From positions 310,001 to 374,000 of the forward strand of contig NZ_KB899243.1 in the NCBI RefSeq assembly GCF_000378125.1: 64,000 nucleotides of DNA, read 5' to 3'. The position numbers and the translations under genes are program-made. The notes under the pieces were generated by a model. It saw nothing but the letters and a program-made list of their open reading frames with translations, did not search any database and was not told the DNA's origin. Numbering within the stretch: the stretch's first letter is position 1; each line of letters begins with the position of its first letter. This stretch comes from Rudaea cellulosilytica DSM 22992. Its GTDB lineage: Bacteria > Pseudomonadota > Gammaproteobacteria > Xanthomonadales > Rhodanobacteraceae. Of the stretch, positions 51,416-62,091 are shown piece by piece.

Positions 51416-52033
51416 ATGGGCAACGAGGAAAACGGCATCGGAACGCAGCTGAGGCAGACCACGGCCCGCGTTCGCTTCAGCGAAATCGGCAGTTTCTCCG
51501 CGCTGGCCTTCAGCCTGCTGGCGCTGGTGACCTCGGTCTACCAGACTCGGCTGATGCAGTCGCAGACCGAGCTGATGCAGACGCAGGCGCGCGCGAGCGT
51601 CTGGCCCTACGTCACGATCGGCAAGAACGAGGACACCACTCCAGGCCGCGAGGCATTTTTCTGGCGGGTCGACAACAACGGCGTCGGCCCGGCGAAGATC
51701 GAGTCCGTGCGCGTGCTGGTTGACGGCCAGCCCTATCGCAACTGGAAGGACGTGTTCGCCAAGATTGCGCCCGACCAGGAATTCCATGGCCAGACATCCT
51801 CGCTCAACGGCATCGTGCTGCCGCCAAGCACGAATCGCGAAACGGTGGTCGAGATAGTCAAGCCGAACACGCCCGAGCGCGCCAAGGCGTTCCAGACGGC
51901 GGTGCCGCGCACGACGATCGAGGTGTGCTATTGCTCGGTCTACGACGATTGCTGGCTCGTGCATTCGCTGCAGACCGAGAACAAGCCCGTGCCACGCTGC
52001 GAGACCAAAGACAGCGTGCAGTTCGAGCAGTAG
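51416..52033 (+). CDS. Membrane-anchored protein of unknown family, paralogue 1
   Basis: A 205-residue protein with one N-terminal transmembrane helix (about residues 24-43), a short heptad-like linker (YQTRLMQSQTELMQTQARASVWP) and a soluble domain of about 140 residues. The soluble domain carries NNGVGPAKIESVRV, LPPSTNRET, VCYCSVYDDCW and a C-terminal VQFEQ, all shared with the next gene. Three or more cysteines could form a disulfide or metal site. I do not recognise a family. An in-frame start at 51368 is possible. The gene lies 21 to 69 bases after the EamA gene, depending on the start. Confidence 0.65.
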   Translation: MGNEENGIGTQLRQTTARVRFSEIGSFSALAFSLLALVTSVYQTRLMQSQTELMQTQARASVWPYVTIGKNEDTTPGREAFFWRVDNNGVGPAKIESVRVLVDGQPYRNWKDVFAKIAPDQEFHGQTSSLNGIVLPPSTNRETVVEIVKPNTPERAKAFQTAVPRTTIEVCYCSVYDDCWLVHSLQTENKPVPRCETKDSVQFEQ

Positions 52034-52104
52034 GTACCGCGGTTTCTGGCCTCGCGCGCGTCGCCGCGCTACCCTTGCCGCAGATTCCACGTACGCGCAC
52101 TTGC

Positions 52105-52737
52105 ATGCCTAGCCCTCCACAACATCCGGATGAGGATTCCGCCGCGTCACTGGCTGAATCCCGGTCCGCGCAGGCTACTGCTTCGGCGCGGCAGTCCTCG
52201 ACCGCACAACTCAGCAGCATCGTCGCGCTCGCAGTCAGCGTGCTCGCGCTCGCCACGGGTGCTTACCAGACGCGGCTCATGCAGGCCCAGGCACGCGCGA
52301 GCGTGTGGCCGATCGTTTCGCTGGGGCTGAGCTACTTCGGCAACCGCGACAACGGCGGCTTCACCTGGGAGGTCGAGAACAACGGCGTCGGCCCGGCGCT
52401 GATCAAATCGGTCACACTGAGCCTCGACGGCAAGCCGATGCGCAACTGGGACGAGGTCTTCCACGCGTTGTTCGGCCACGGCCGCGAAAACGCGACCGTA
52501 TCGAGCATCAACGGCAACGTGCTGCCGCCGAGCACGAACCGAGAGACGACGATCGCCGCGATCCGCACGGCGCAACCCGACGAGGCCAAAGCCCTGTTCG
52601 AAGCCAAGGACCGCTTCAAGATGAGCGTCTGCTATTGCTCGGTCTACGACGAGTGCTGGGAAGCGCAGTGGCTCAAGCGCGACGTCACCCCGGTCACGCA
52701 ATGCTCGGTGGCCAACACGGTGCAATTCGAGCAGTAG
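52105..52737 (+). CDS. Membrane-anchored protein of unknown family, paralogue 2
   Basis: A 210-residue protein homologous along its length to the preceding one: a transmembrane helix (about 34-51), the linker GAYQTRLMQAQARASVWP, NNGVGPALIKSVTL, LPPSTNRETT, VCYCSVYDECW and C-terminal VQFEQ. The polar N-terminal part, about 30 residues, is rich in Ser, Pro and Gln. The two copies probably arose by tandem duplication but differ clearly, so the event is not recent. The function is unknown. The start ATG 52105 was chosen because the protein then matches its paralogue in length. Confidence 0.65.
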   Translation: MPSPPQHPDEDSAASLAESRSAQATASARQSSTAQLSSIVALAVSVLALATGAYQTRLMQAQARASVWPIVSLGLSYFGNRDNGGFTWEVENNGVGPALIKSVTLSLDGKPMRNWDEVFHALFGHGRENATVSSINGNVLPPSTNRETTIAAIRTAQPDEAKALFEAKDRFKMSVCYCSVYDECWEAQWLKRDVTPVTQCSVANTVQFEQ

Positions 52738-52741
52738 CCGC

Positions 52742-53989
<1,248 letters not shown>

Positions 53990-54093
53990 TGGCGCATGCG
54001 TGGCGGAAATCCTGATTTTAACGCATTCGCGCTGTCCTATCCGAGATCGTTACGAGCTGCAGGCCAACCCTGCTTCCCCCGGGTCGTATTGCC

Positions 54094-55779
54094 CTACGTG
54101 CGCGCGCCGCTTTCGCCGGCCTCTCGGTCCACTATGCGGTCGATCGCCTCACCCGGCAAAACGATTTTCTGATAAAGCCCCGCGTCCTCTGCGCTGAATT
54201 GGGTAACGCGGACCGCCCGCGGCATCGTGTCGACGTTGGTTTCGTCGATGCGCAATACCTCGACCCCGGCGACATCGCGCGCAAACGGGCGCGGCACGAG
54301 TATGCCCTGCGTGTTGGCGTGCTTGCCGTCGCTCGATGCGCCGACCAGGATGCCGCGCACCGGCGCCAGCGACACGCCATTCGCATCAAGTGCGTAGACC
54401 GCAACCGGGATCGGCGAAGACAGCAATTCGACGCCCGCCTCGACCGCGGCATCGCCTTGCGTGCGCAGCCAGCGCAAAGCGCCGTAGCGCCATTTCCGCT
54501 CGCCGCGGGTCATGGGCGCCAGCGCGATCAATTCGCCGACGCGCGCGCGCGCATCTTCGCCGGCCTTCCAGCGCAGACGATAGCCATGCCGGCTGCAATC
54601 CATCACCTCGGCACACGCATGCTTCGCCTCCGAGCGATCCGGCACGTGCAACGCCCAGCCGGCGACGGGCAAGCTCGTTTCGCCGGCGAGGGGCGAGGCG
54701 GACTCCAGGTCCTGACAGCCGGTCAGATGAGAATGCACGCGCGACAATCCGACTTCGGTTTCGAGCCACGCCTGCCCGACACTGCGCGGGGCCTCGCGTT
54801 CCGTGTAGCCCGACCAGACACGCCTGAGTGCATCGACGAGATCCACTGCGAGGGTCGCCGAGCCGTCGCCGTAAAGCGCGCGCAGCGTGATCTCACCTTG
54901 TCCGTGGCTGCCGGCGACGAGCGTGTCCAATTGCGCGAGCAGGGATCGAGGGTCAAGTGTCCACTCGGCACCCGCATCCACCCAAACCTCGGCGGGCATT
55001 GCCGGCGGCGACATGTCGCTTGTACTGCATACCGCAATTGCACCGTTCGCCGCGCGGCCGCGCCGCACCTCGCACCACGACGCCAACACCGGCAGGCTGG
55101 TATGCAGTTGCCGATTGCGTGCCTGAGTGAACTGATTCGGCTTGGCGAAGGCCAGCAACAACGCCTGAATATAGATCGAACGCGTGCTCGACCTCATGCC
55201 GCCCTGGACCAGGATGCTTTCCCTGTCGGCACAACCGCAGGCGATGGAGAAGCCGAACAAATCATGCAATCCCTGCCATACCCCAGCAGGAGGCGCGGCA
55301 AGCCTGCGGCAGGCCAGCCAAAGCCGCGCCTTCTGGCATGCGCTCGCGCGCACCAAGGCCTTGGCCACGCAGCCGCGCTGCAAAAAAGGCACGGTACCGG
55401 AACGCTCGGCGAGACCGCAGGCGACACCGCCATAGCCGAGCGCTAATTCGCGTTCGATCTCGTCGGCCAACCGTATCTCGTCGACGCGCTGCGTGGACAT
55501 CGGAAAAAACTCGCGCACCTCGTTCTTCACGTCATCGACGAGGGCGGCGGCGGTCAGTTCGAACGTTTCGAGCATGGCCAGGCGCTGACGCGGCGCCATG
55601 AGCAAGGTATTGAACTCGCGCAGCGCATCGCGCAAACGCATCCGCGCGAAATGCCGGTCGGCCAGCCGCAACCCGCCCAGCCAGCTGCGCAGGGCATGCG
55701 GGTCGGCGAAGGGCGACCCCGGTTCCGGCGCGGATTGCGTCGGCAGCATCGCTTCAAGACGATCCAAGACGATATTCAT
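54094..55779 (-). CDS. Large protein with PilZ-like motif, paralogue 1
   Basis: A 561-residue cytoplasmic protein, with no membrane segment or signal. The N-terminal 230 residues are helical (REFNTLLMAPRQRLAMLETFE, EVREFFPMS). A middle region contains NRQLHTSLPVLASWC. A region near residue 400 carries DCSRHGYRLRWKAGEDARARVGELIALA, which fits the D/NxSxxG half of a PilZ c-di-GMP-binding motif, but no clear RxxxR arm precedes it. A regulatory role, possibly with loss of c-di-GMP binding, is inference. The ATG follows GGGGGG. It is homologous throughout to the protein at 56114-57835. Confidence 0.65.
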   Translation of the reverse strand: MNIVLDRLEAMLPTQSAPEPGSPFADPHALRSWLGGLRLADRHFARMRLRDALREFNTLLMAPRQRLAMLETFELTAAALVDDVKNEVREFFPMSTQRVDEIRLADEIERELALGYGGVACGLAERSGTVPFLQRGCVAKALVRASACQKARLWLACRRLAAPPAGVWQGLHDLFGFSIACGCADRESILVQGGMRSSTRSIYIQALLLAFAKPNQFTQARNRQLHTSLPVLASWCEVRRGRAANGAIAVCSTSDMSPPAMPAEVWVDAGAEWTLDPRSLLAQLDTLVAGSHGQGEITLRALYGDGSATLAVDLVDALRRVWSGYTEREAPRSVGQAWLETEVGLSRVHSHLTGCQDLESASPLAGETSLPVAGWALHVPDRSEAKHACAEVMDCSRHGYRLRWKAGEDARARVGELIALAPMTRGERKWRYGALRWLRTQGDAAVEAGVELLSSPIPVAVYALDANGVSLAPVRGILVGASSDGKHANTQGILVPRPFARDVAGVEVLRIDETNVDTMPRAVRVTQFSAEDAGLYQKIVLPGEAIDRIVDREAGESGART

Positions 55780-56113
55780 AAGCCCCCCAGCCGATGAACG
55801 TGCCTAGCATCTAGTGTTGGATGACGCTCCCTGAACGACGATCAATATTTCAGACATATTCCGCGGTGGCACTGCATTTTCAGTCTATGCCCCGACGCTC
55901 ACCATAGCTCTTTCCGCGGGGCGTGTCGCGCACTGAAATTTGTACGAGATTTGGCCGCGACAATTACCGGCATCGCTCGACCAGGCCGAGCAAGATCAAT
56001 GAGCACTAGCCGTCGCGTCAAATTCTCTGCGAGGATCGCCGGCCCCAATCCGTAGACGGCGGGGTGTCCACTTCAGCGGATACGCTCGTCACGCGCCCGT
56101 ACGGACGTATGGG
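55780..56113. other. Intergenic region between the two PilZ-like paralogues
   Basis: In these 334 bases I see no gene. Base composition is less GC-rich than its neighbours, as expected for a promoter region feeding the minus-strand paralogue 1. No clear terminator or operator was identified. Confidence 0.5.
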
Positions 56114-57835
56114 TCACCCCGAGCTCGCCGTCGCGTCCGTTGCCGGCCCCACGATGCGCGCGAGGATTTCCTCGGGAAGCTGAATTTTCTGGTATAGCCC
56201 CTCATCGCGCACGCTGAACTGGGCCACGCGCACGGAGCGCGGCGTGACCTCGTCGACATCGCTGCTGAAACGCGCTACTTCGAGTACGGCGTTGCCCGGA
56301 GCGAACGGTCGCGGCACCCAGATGCTTGCTTCGCCAGCGCCGTCGTTTTTGCGTTTGGTTGCTGTGGCATCCGCATTGAAGAGGATGCCGCGCACGGGCG
56401 ATCCGGCCCTTCCGCCGACATCCAGGACATAGACGGCCACCGCGATCGGAGTCGAAGGCAACAGTTCGATGCCCGCATCGATACCCACTTTCGGATCGGC
56501 GCGCAGCCAGCGCAACGCGCCATAGGTCCATTGCCGCTCGTCTTGCTGCTGCTCGACCGGCGCGAGAGCGATCAATTCACCGACGCGGACGCGTGCATCC
56601 TCGCCGGACCGCCAATGCAGGCGGTATCCGTGCCGGCTGCTATCGACGACTTGTGCTCGCGCGCGCTGCTTCTGCTTGTCTGCGGGAACGCGTGTCGCCC
56701 AGCTCGCGGCGGATGTCGACACTTCACCGGCCAGCGACAGCGCGAACTCGATCTCCTGCTCACCCAACAAAAGGCCGTGCAGACCGGCAAGACCGACTTC
56801 GGTCTCGAACACGATATCGTCTGGACTGCGTGCGGACGCTCGCTCGATCCGTGCCGACCATACCCGCCGCAGCACTTCGACCGTGTCGGCGGCGAGCGTG
56901 GCCTGCGCGCCGCCGCGCTTGGCGCGCAGGTGCAATTCCGTTTCCCGCCCGCGCGCGGCGAGCAGAGAATCAAGCTGCGCGATCAGGGTCGAGACGTCGA
57001 GCAGCCAGCAATCCTCACCGTCGATCGGTCCGGAACGCGGCAGCGTGGGCGGTGTCGCGTCGCCTTTTGCGTAAACCGCGATCGTTCCCGCCAGTGCATG
57101 GCCTGGTCCGACGTCGCACCAGGACGCGAGTACCGGCAAGCTCGTGTGCAATTGGCGGTTCTGTTTCTGGGTGAAATGATTTGGCCGAGCGAACGCATGC
57201 AGCAGCGCCTGCGCATAGATCGAGCGCACCCCCGCGCGGATGCCGCCCGTCATCGTCACTTCGGCCTTGTCCGCGCAGCCGCTTGCGACGGCGAAGCGGA
57301 ACATGTCGTGCAACCCTTGCCAGGTACCGGCGTCGGGTTCGCAATGCATCCGGCTTGCCAGCCAGAGACGCGCGTTCTGGTGCAGACAGGCACGCACGAG
57401 TGCCTCTGCGACCATGCCACGATGCAGGATCTTCACCTTTCCCGCCGGCGCGCACAGGTCGCAGACGACGGCTACGTAGCCAAGCGCCAGTTCGCGCTCG
57501 ATCGCACTAGCAAGCAATGCGTCTTCGATGCGTTCGGCCGACATCGGAAAGAATTCGCGCGTCTCGTTTCTGGCGTCGTCGACAAGCGCCGCAGTCGCGT
57601 CTTCGAACACACCCAGCATGGGCAGGCGCTCGCGCGCGCCGAGCGGGGTGGCGTTGAACTCGCGCAATATCTCGCGCATCGGCGACAGCGCGGAGCCGCG
57701 ATTGGCCAACGACACTCCGTTCAATCGGCCGCGCAACGCCGTCGATGTGGAAAAGTACTCTGCCTTCGCGGTGGCGGACCGCGGCGGCAACATCGATTTC
57801 AGTCGGGCAAAAACAGCACTCTTATCTGCAGGCAT
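56114..57835 (-). CDS. Large protein with PilZ-like motif, paralogue 2
   Basis: A 573-residue cytoplasmic protein sharing the whole layout of the 54094-55779 protein, for example LREFNATPLGARERLPMLG, REFFPMS, NRQLHTSLPVLASWC and VVDSSRHGYRLHWRSGEDARVRVGELIALAP. The D-S-S-R-H-G matches the D/NxSxxG part of PilZ; again no convincing RxxxR lies just upstream. Three bases separate it from the acetyl-CoA hydrolase/transferase gene in front, so they should be one transcript. The ATG at 57835 has GAG a few bases upstream. Confidence 0.65.
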   Translation of the reverse strand: MPADKSAVFARLKSMLPPRSATAKAEYFSTSTALRGRLNGVSLANRGSALSPMREILREFNATPLGARERLPMLGVFEDATAALVDDARNETREFFPMSAERIEDALLASAIERELALGYVAVVCDLCAPAGKVKILHRGMVAEALVRACLHQNARLWLASRMHCEPDAGTWQGLHDMFRFAVASGCADKAEVTMTGGIRAGVRSIYAQALLHAFARPNHFTQKQNRQLHTSLPVLASWCDVGPGHALAGTIAVYAKGDATPPTLPRSGPIDGEDCWLLDVSTLIAQLDSLLAARGRETELHLRAKRGGAQATLAADTVEVLRRVWSARIERASARSPDDIVFETEVGLAGLHGLLLGEQEIEFALSLAGEVSTSAASWATRVPADKQKQRARAQVVDSSRHGYRLHWRSGEDARVRVGELIALAPVEQQQDERQWTYGALRWLRADPKVGIDAGIELLPSTPIAVAVYVLDVGGRAGSPVRGILFNADATATKRKNDGAGEASIWVPRPFAPGNAVLEVARFSSDVDEVTPRSVRVAQFSVRDEGLYQKIQLPEEILARIVGPATDATASSG

Positions 57836-57838
57836 ATC

Positions 57839-59995
57839 TCAATTCTTATCGGCGTCGGCGAGGGCTGCGAGCACAAGCCTGCGCATCAATTTTTCGGCCA
57901 AGGTCGCGGGGCGATGCAGGTTCAATCGCGCCAAAAGCATTTCCGCGTCGGCGACAGGCGGCGAGGACGTAAACGCTCGAAGCAAGAAAAATGCCATTTC
58001 CGACTTTTTGGCGGAAAGAGCTTTGAGCCGGGTCAATGCCGGCAACAGGCGCAACTCGGTTTCGTCGAAATCGCTGCCGAACGGATACGCGGGAAAGTGC
58101 GCCGAGAGCTCGCCGCGCTTCAGCGCTGCCATGAGGTTTTCTCCCGTGTTTGCGCGCCACGCAGCCGGAATCGCAAAATCGCGGCGCAGCTTGCCCGCGG
58201 CCTTGGCCTGGGCGGCAAGGCCGTCCTGGAAGCGCGCATCGGCAATCGCGAGCATGGCGAGGATGCAATCCTCGTCCGACTTGCCGCGCAGGTCGGCGAC
58301 GCCGTATTCGGTGACGTAAATGTCACGCAAGTGACGCGGAATGGTCGTGTGGCCGTAGTTCCAGAGGATGTTTGACTCCGTCCTGCCGGCATGCTCGCGC
58401 GTCGCGCGCAGCAGCAGGACCGAACGCCCGTCGGTCAGTGCATGCGCCATAGCGACGAAGTTGTACTGGCCGCCGACGCCGCTGATGACCTGACCGTCGG
58501 CCAGCGCATCCGAGGTCGCCGCGCCGAGCAGCGTGGCCATCATGCAGGTGTTGAAGAAACGCGCGTCGCGGCGCTGCAGCGCGTCGAGCGATTCGCGTCC
58601 GCCGTAGAGCTGGTTGATGTCGGAGACGCGCGTCATCGACAGGCCGTCGAAGGCAGCGCCATCGAGACCGCGCAGCCACGCGTAGAACGCCTTCGAGCCG
58701 AGATAGAACGCGCCGCGCAGATAGCGCCCCTCGCGCAGTCTGCGACCGGCGAGCACGCGGTTCCACTGCGTGCGCGCTTCGGCGTTGCCCAGATCGAGCG
58801 GCAGGCTCGACCCATCGGGCAACAGCAAGGTCGTGAATGCCAGCTGCGCACCCTCGGGCAGAAGGCCGAAGCGGAGCAGACGCGCGAACTCGGCCTTGTC
58901 GATGTACGGGCCGAGCGCGCCGCAGGCGTACAAGGCATCCGCCGCGTGCGCGTGCAGCGTGTCCTCGATGCTGCCGTCCTCGAGCGCTTGTTCTAGGGCG
59001 TAGTCGTCATAGACACGGCGCCTGAGGATGCCCGCTTCGGCAAGATGCATGAAGCCGTCCATGACCATCTCGCTGGCGCCGTACAGGCCGGTCGCGAAGC
59101 CGTCGAGGCCGCCGATGCGCGCGGCGAGCGTGCCCGCGCCCGTCTGCGCGCCGACGGCAGCGAGCGCGGCGCCGTATGCCGCGTTGTCACGCTGGCGCAG
59201 CAGCAGCGCGTGCACGATCGCATCCGACAGCGCGCCGATGCCGATCTGCAGGGTGCCGCCGTCGCGCACCAGCGCCGAGGCATGCAACCCGATCGCGTAT
59301 TCGACCGGATCGATTGGCGCACGCGGCAGCGCGAACAGCGTGTGCCGGTTCGCCTGGTCGAACAGCAGCGCGTCGAAAAAATCCGCCTCGACCTCGGCCT
59401 CGTTGCCGACGAACGGCAGGTCGGGATGAACGATGCCGACGACATACGGCCGCGCCGCGCCGGCATCGCGCATACGGTCGAGCAGATCCGCGGTGACGTC
59501 GGGATTGCAGGCGAGGCTGTAGCGAATACGCCCGGCTTCCTCGCGCGCGGCGATCAGCTGCACGATCACGTTGATGTCGCGATCGACCAGGTCGCGCGCG
59601 ACATGGGTGTAATTCATGCTCGCGTAATCGCGCTGCGCCGACTCGACGCCGAGCATCGCGCCCGACTGCACATAGAACTCGTGGATGCGCACGTTCGCCG
59701 GCAGCGTGCCGGCCTTCTGCGCGGCGACGTAGAGCAGGTCCGGATAGTCTTCGCCGAAATGACGCGCGAGGAACGGTTCGACGAAGCGCCGTTCGAGGTC
59801 GGATTTCGGTTGCGGTCGCGCCAGCGACAACGCCGTATATATGTCCAGCCGCAGCGCGGCATCGCCGGCGACACGTCGGTACAACGCGTTGAGCAGCACG
59901 TTCGGCTTGCCCAGGCCAAGTGGCGCGGCAACGCGCAGCTCTCCCCCGGCGCGCTCGACGATATGGGCGACGCAGGCACCCACCGAGGTGAGCAT
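57839..59995 (-). CDS. Acetyl-CoA hydrolase/transferase-family protein
   Basis: A 718-residue cytoplasmic enzyme of the CoA-transferase class I type. The acetyl-CoA hydrolase/transferase C-terminal domain is visible (RVSDINQLYGG and GVGGQYNFVAMA, about residues 500-570), with the GVGGQ loop that positions CoA. Members hydrolyse acetyl-CoA or swap CoA between short acids such as succinate, propionate and acetate. The length is greater than the usual 430-640 residues and includes a C-terminal helical tail. The start is taken at ATG 59995 with AAGGA upstream; the open frame continues to 60187, with GTG 60013 also possible. It is followed after three bases by the PilZ-like paralogue 2. Confidence 0.85.
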   Translation of the reverse strand: MLTSVGACVAHIVERAGGELRVAAPLGLGKPNVLLNALYRRVAGDAALRLDIYTALSLARPQPKSDLERRFVEPFLARHFGEDYPDLLYVAAQKAGTLPANVRIHEFYVQSGAMLGVESAQRDYASMNYTHVARDLVDRDINVIVQLIAAREEAGRIRYSLACNPDVTADLLDRMRDAGAARPYVVGIVHPDLPFVGNEAEVEADFFDALLFDQANRHTLFALPRAPIDPVEYAIGLHASALVRDGGTLQIGIGALSDAIVHALLLRQRDNAAYGAALAAVGAQTGAGTLAARIGGLDGFATGLYGASEMVMDGFMHLAEAGILRRRVYDDYALEQALEDGSIEDTLHAHAADALYACGALGPYIDKAEFARLLRFGLLPEGAQLAFTTLLLPDGSSLPLDLGNAEARTQWNRVLAGRRLREGRYLRGAFYLGSKAFYAWLRGLDGAAFDGLSMTRVSDINQLYGGRESLDALQRRDARFFNTCMMATLLGAATSDALADGQVISGVGGQYNFVAMAHALTDGRSVLLLRATREHAGRTESNILWNYGHTTIPRHLRDIYVTEYGVADLRGKSDEDCILAMLAIADARFQDGLAAQAKAAGKLRRDFAIPAAWRANTGENLMAALKRGELSAHFPAYPFGSDFDETELRLLPALTRLKALSAKKSEMAFFLLRAFTSSPPVADAEMLLARLNLHRPATLAEKLMRRLVLAALADADKN

Positions 59996-60203
59996 TTCAG
60001 GATTTCCTTGCACGCCGATCTCCTCGCAGTCGATTTGCCATGATCGCAAATCGCCGGCATGTGAGCCACGCGATACATCGTGGCACCGCAGTCGGGATAA
60101 CAAAAGGCACTTGCCAAACCTGCATTGCCGACCCAATCTGGCGCCCGTTTTTGCGCGTGGCAAGCCGCGCGAGTCGCCTTTTTCCAATCTGGAATCTCAC
60201 CAC

Positions 60204-61313
60204 ATGAAGCAACTCCTGTTCCTGCCCTTCGCTCTGGCCGCGCTGTTTTCTTCCGCCGGCCATGCGGCCACCGACGCGGAACGCTACAAACTTGCGCGCG
60301 ATGTGGTGCAGGATTTGGAACGCATCGTCGCGCCGTCAGGTATCCAGGAAACCTACAAAACGAAGATCGGCGGCATCGACCAGTGGATCAACGTGCGCGG
60401 CCAGGACAAGGCCAATCCGATCATTCTCTTCGTCCACGGCGGGCCGGCGTCGCCACTGATGCCGACGATTTGGGAATTCCAGCGTCCGATCGAGGAATAC
60501 TTCACCGTCGTCAACTGGGACCAGCGCGGCGCTGGCAAGACGTTCGGCGAAGTCGATTCAGAATCGATTTCCGGCAGCATCCACATTTCGAGCTATATCG
60601 AAGATGCGATCGAAGTCGCCGAGCACATCCGCAAGAAGTACGGCAAGCGCAAGATCATCCTCATGGGACACAGCTGGGGCACGGTCGTCGGCATGGGCGC
60701 CGCGCTGAAGCGCCCGGACCTGTTCTACGCCTATGTCGGCATCGGCCAGAACGTGAACACGATGGAGAACGAGCGAATCAGCTTCGAGTTCGGCCTAGCC
60801 CAGGCGAAGGCGCACAACAACGCCGAGGCGATCAAGGAAATAGAGTCGATCGCGCCGTACCCGGGTGGCAAACCGGTCACGCGCGAGCGCATCATCATTG
60901 CGCGCAAGTGGCCGCAGTTCTACGGCGGTTTGAGCGCATATCGCGAGACCTCTCCCTATTTCTTCGATGCGCCGCTGCTGTCGCCCGAATACGACTTCAA
61001 CGATCGCCAAGCGATCGACAAGGGCAACGTCTTCACGCTCGGCAGGATCATGCCCGAGTTCCTCGCAGTCGATTACACCGGAGTGCGCTCGTTCCCGATT
61101 CCCGTAGTGATGTTCATGGGGCGGCACGACTACACCACCCCTTCCGAACCGACGGCGAAATGGCTGGAGCAAGTGAAGGCACCCTACAAGCGCGGCGTCT
61201 GGTTCGAGCACTCCGCGCACATGATTCCGTGGGAGGAACCAGGCAAGACACTGATGAGTCTCGTCCAGTACGTGCGTCCGCTCGCCGGCAATGCGAACGA
61301 CGCCGAACGCTGA
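60204..61313 (+). CDS. Exported proline-iminopeptidase-like alpha/beta hydrolase
   Basis: A 369-residue alpha/beta hydrolase with a signal peptide (residues 1-21, GHA). The oxyanion motif HGGP is at 78-81, the WDQRGAG element follows, and the nucleophile elbow is GHSWG with S157. The acid is the aspartate of GRHDYTTP and the histidine is in EHSAHMIP. Proline iminopeptidases remove N-terminal proline; the exported forms of Xanthomonads act on secreted peptides. The ATG 60204 follows TCTGGAAT, and the signal peptide begins there. Confidence 0.88.
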   Translation: MKQLLFLPFALAALFSSAGHAATDAERYKLARDVVQDLERIVAPSGIQETYKTKIGGIDQWINVRGQDKANPIILFVHGGPASPLMPTIWEFQRPIEEYFTVVNWDQRGAGKTFGEVDSESISGSIHISSYIEDAIEVAEHIRKKYGKRKIILMGHSWGTVVGMGAALKRPDLFYAYVGIGQNVNTMENERISFEFGLAQAKAHNNAEAIKEIESIAPYPGGKPVTRERIIIARKWPQFYGGLSAYRETSPYFFDAPLLSPEYDFNDRQAIDKGNVFTLGRIMPEFLAVDYTGVRSFPIPVVMFMGRHDYTTPSEPTAKWLEQVKAPYKRGVWFEHSAHMIPWEEPGKTLMSLVQYVRPLAGNANDAER

Positions 61314-61414
61314 ACTACGCCCACCGCTGTTTCAATATCCTAGCGACTCTGTCGATTTCCACAGCGACCGTTCGTCGTTGCCCACGAGACCCTTTACTTT
61401 TCGCGAGAATCGCC

Positions 61415-62062
61415 ATGTCCAAGCTACGCGTACGAAGCTTCTCCATCTCCCTCGACGGCTACGGCGCCGGACCGGACCAGAGTCTCGACAATCCGCTCGG
61501 CCTGCGCGGCCCCGAGTTGTTCGAATGGTTCTTCGCATCGCGTACTTGGCGCGCCATGCAGGGCCTCGACGGCGGCGAGACCGGCATCGACGACGGCATC
61601 GCCGCGGCAGGCATGAGCGGCCTCGGCGCCTGGATTCTCGGCCGCAACATGTTCGGCCCTGTGCGCGGACCGTGGCCGGACGACAGTTGGAAAGGCTGGT
61701 GGGGAGACGAGCCGCCGTATCACGTACCGGTGTTCGTGCTCACCCATCATGCGCGAGCGCCGCTGGCGATGAAGGGCGGTACCGTATTCCACTTCGTTAC
61801 CGACGGCATCGAATCGGCGCTCGCGCAGGCGCGCGCGGTGGCGGGCAATCGCGACATCCGCCTCGGCGGCGGCGTGGCGACGGTGCGCGAGTACCTGCGC
61901 GCCGGGCTGATCGACGACCTGCATCTCGCCGTGCGCCCGCTCCTGCTCGGCCGCGGTGAGAATCTGTTTGCCGGCCTGGATCTGAACGCGCTCGGCTACG
62001 ACTGCGAAAAGTCCGTCGCCGGCGAGCGCGCGACGCACATGTATCTGCGCAAGCGCGCCTGA
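61415..62062 (+). CDS. RibD C-terminal/dihydrofolate reductase-like protein
   Basis: A 215-residue cytoplasmic protein with the RibD C-terminal (DHFR-like) fold: N-terminal LRVRSFSISLDGYGAG, the central GRNMFG and the nucleotide-site GGGVATVREYLRAGLIDDLHLAVRPLLLG. It probably reduces a small substrate with NADPH. This family is distinct from true dihydrofolate reductase and members are usually uncharacterised. The stop overlaps an ATG of the following VOC gene. Confidence 0.85.
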   Translation: MSKLRVRSFSISLDGYGAGPDQSLDNPLGLRGPELFEWFFASRTWRAMQGLDGGETGIDDGIAAAGMSGLGAWILGRNMFGPVRGPWPDDSWKGWWGDEPPYHVPVFVLTHHARAPLAMKGGTVFHFVTDGIESALAQARAVAGNRDIRLGGGVATVREYLRAGLIDDLHLAVRPLLLGRGENLFAGLDLNALGYDCEKSVAGERATHMYLRKRA

Positions 62063-62091
62063 TGCACGCGCAGCGACGCGGAACTGCCGCC

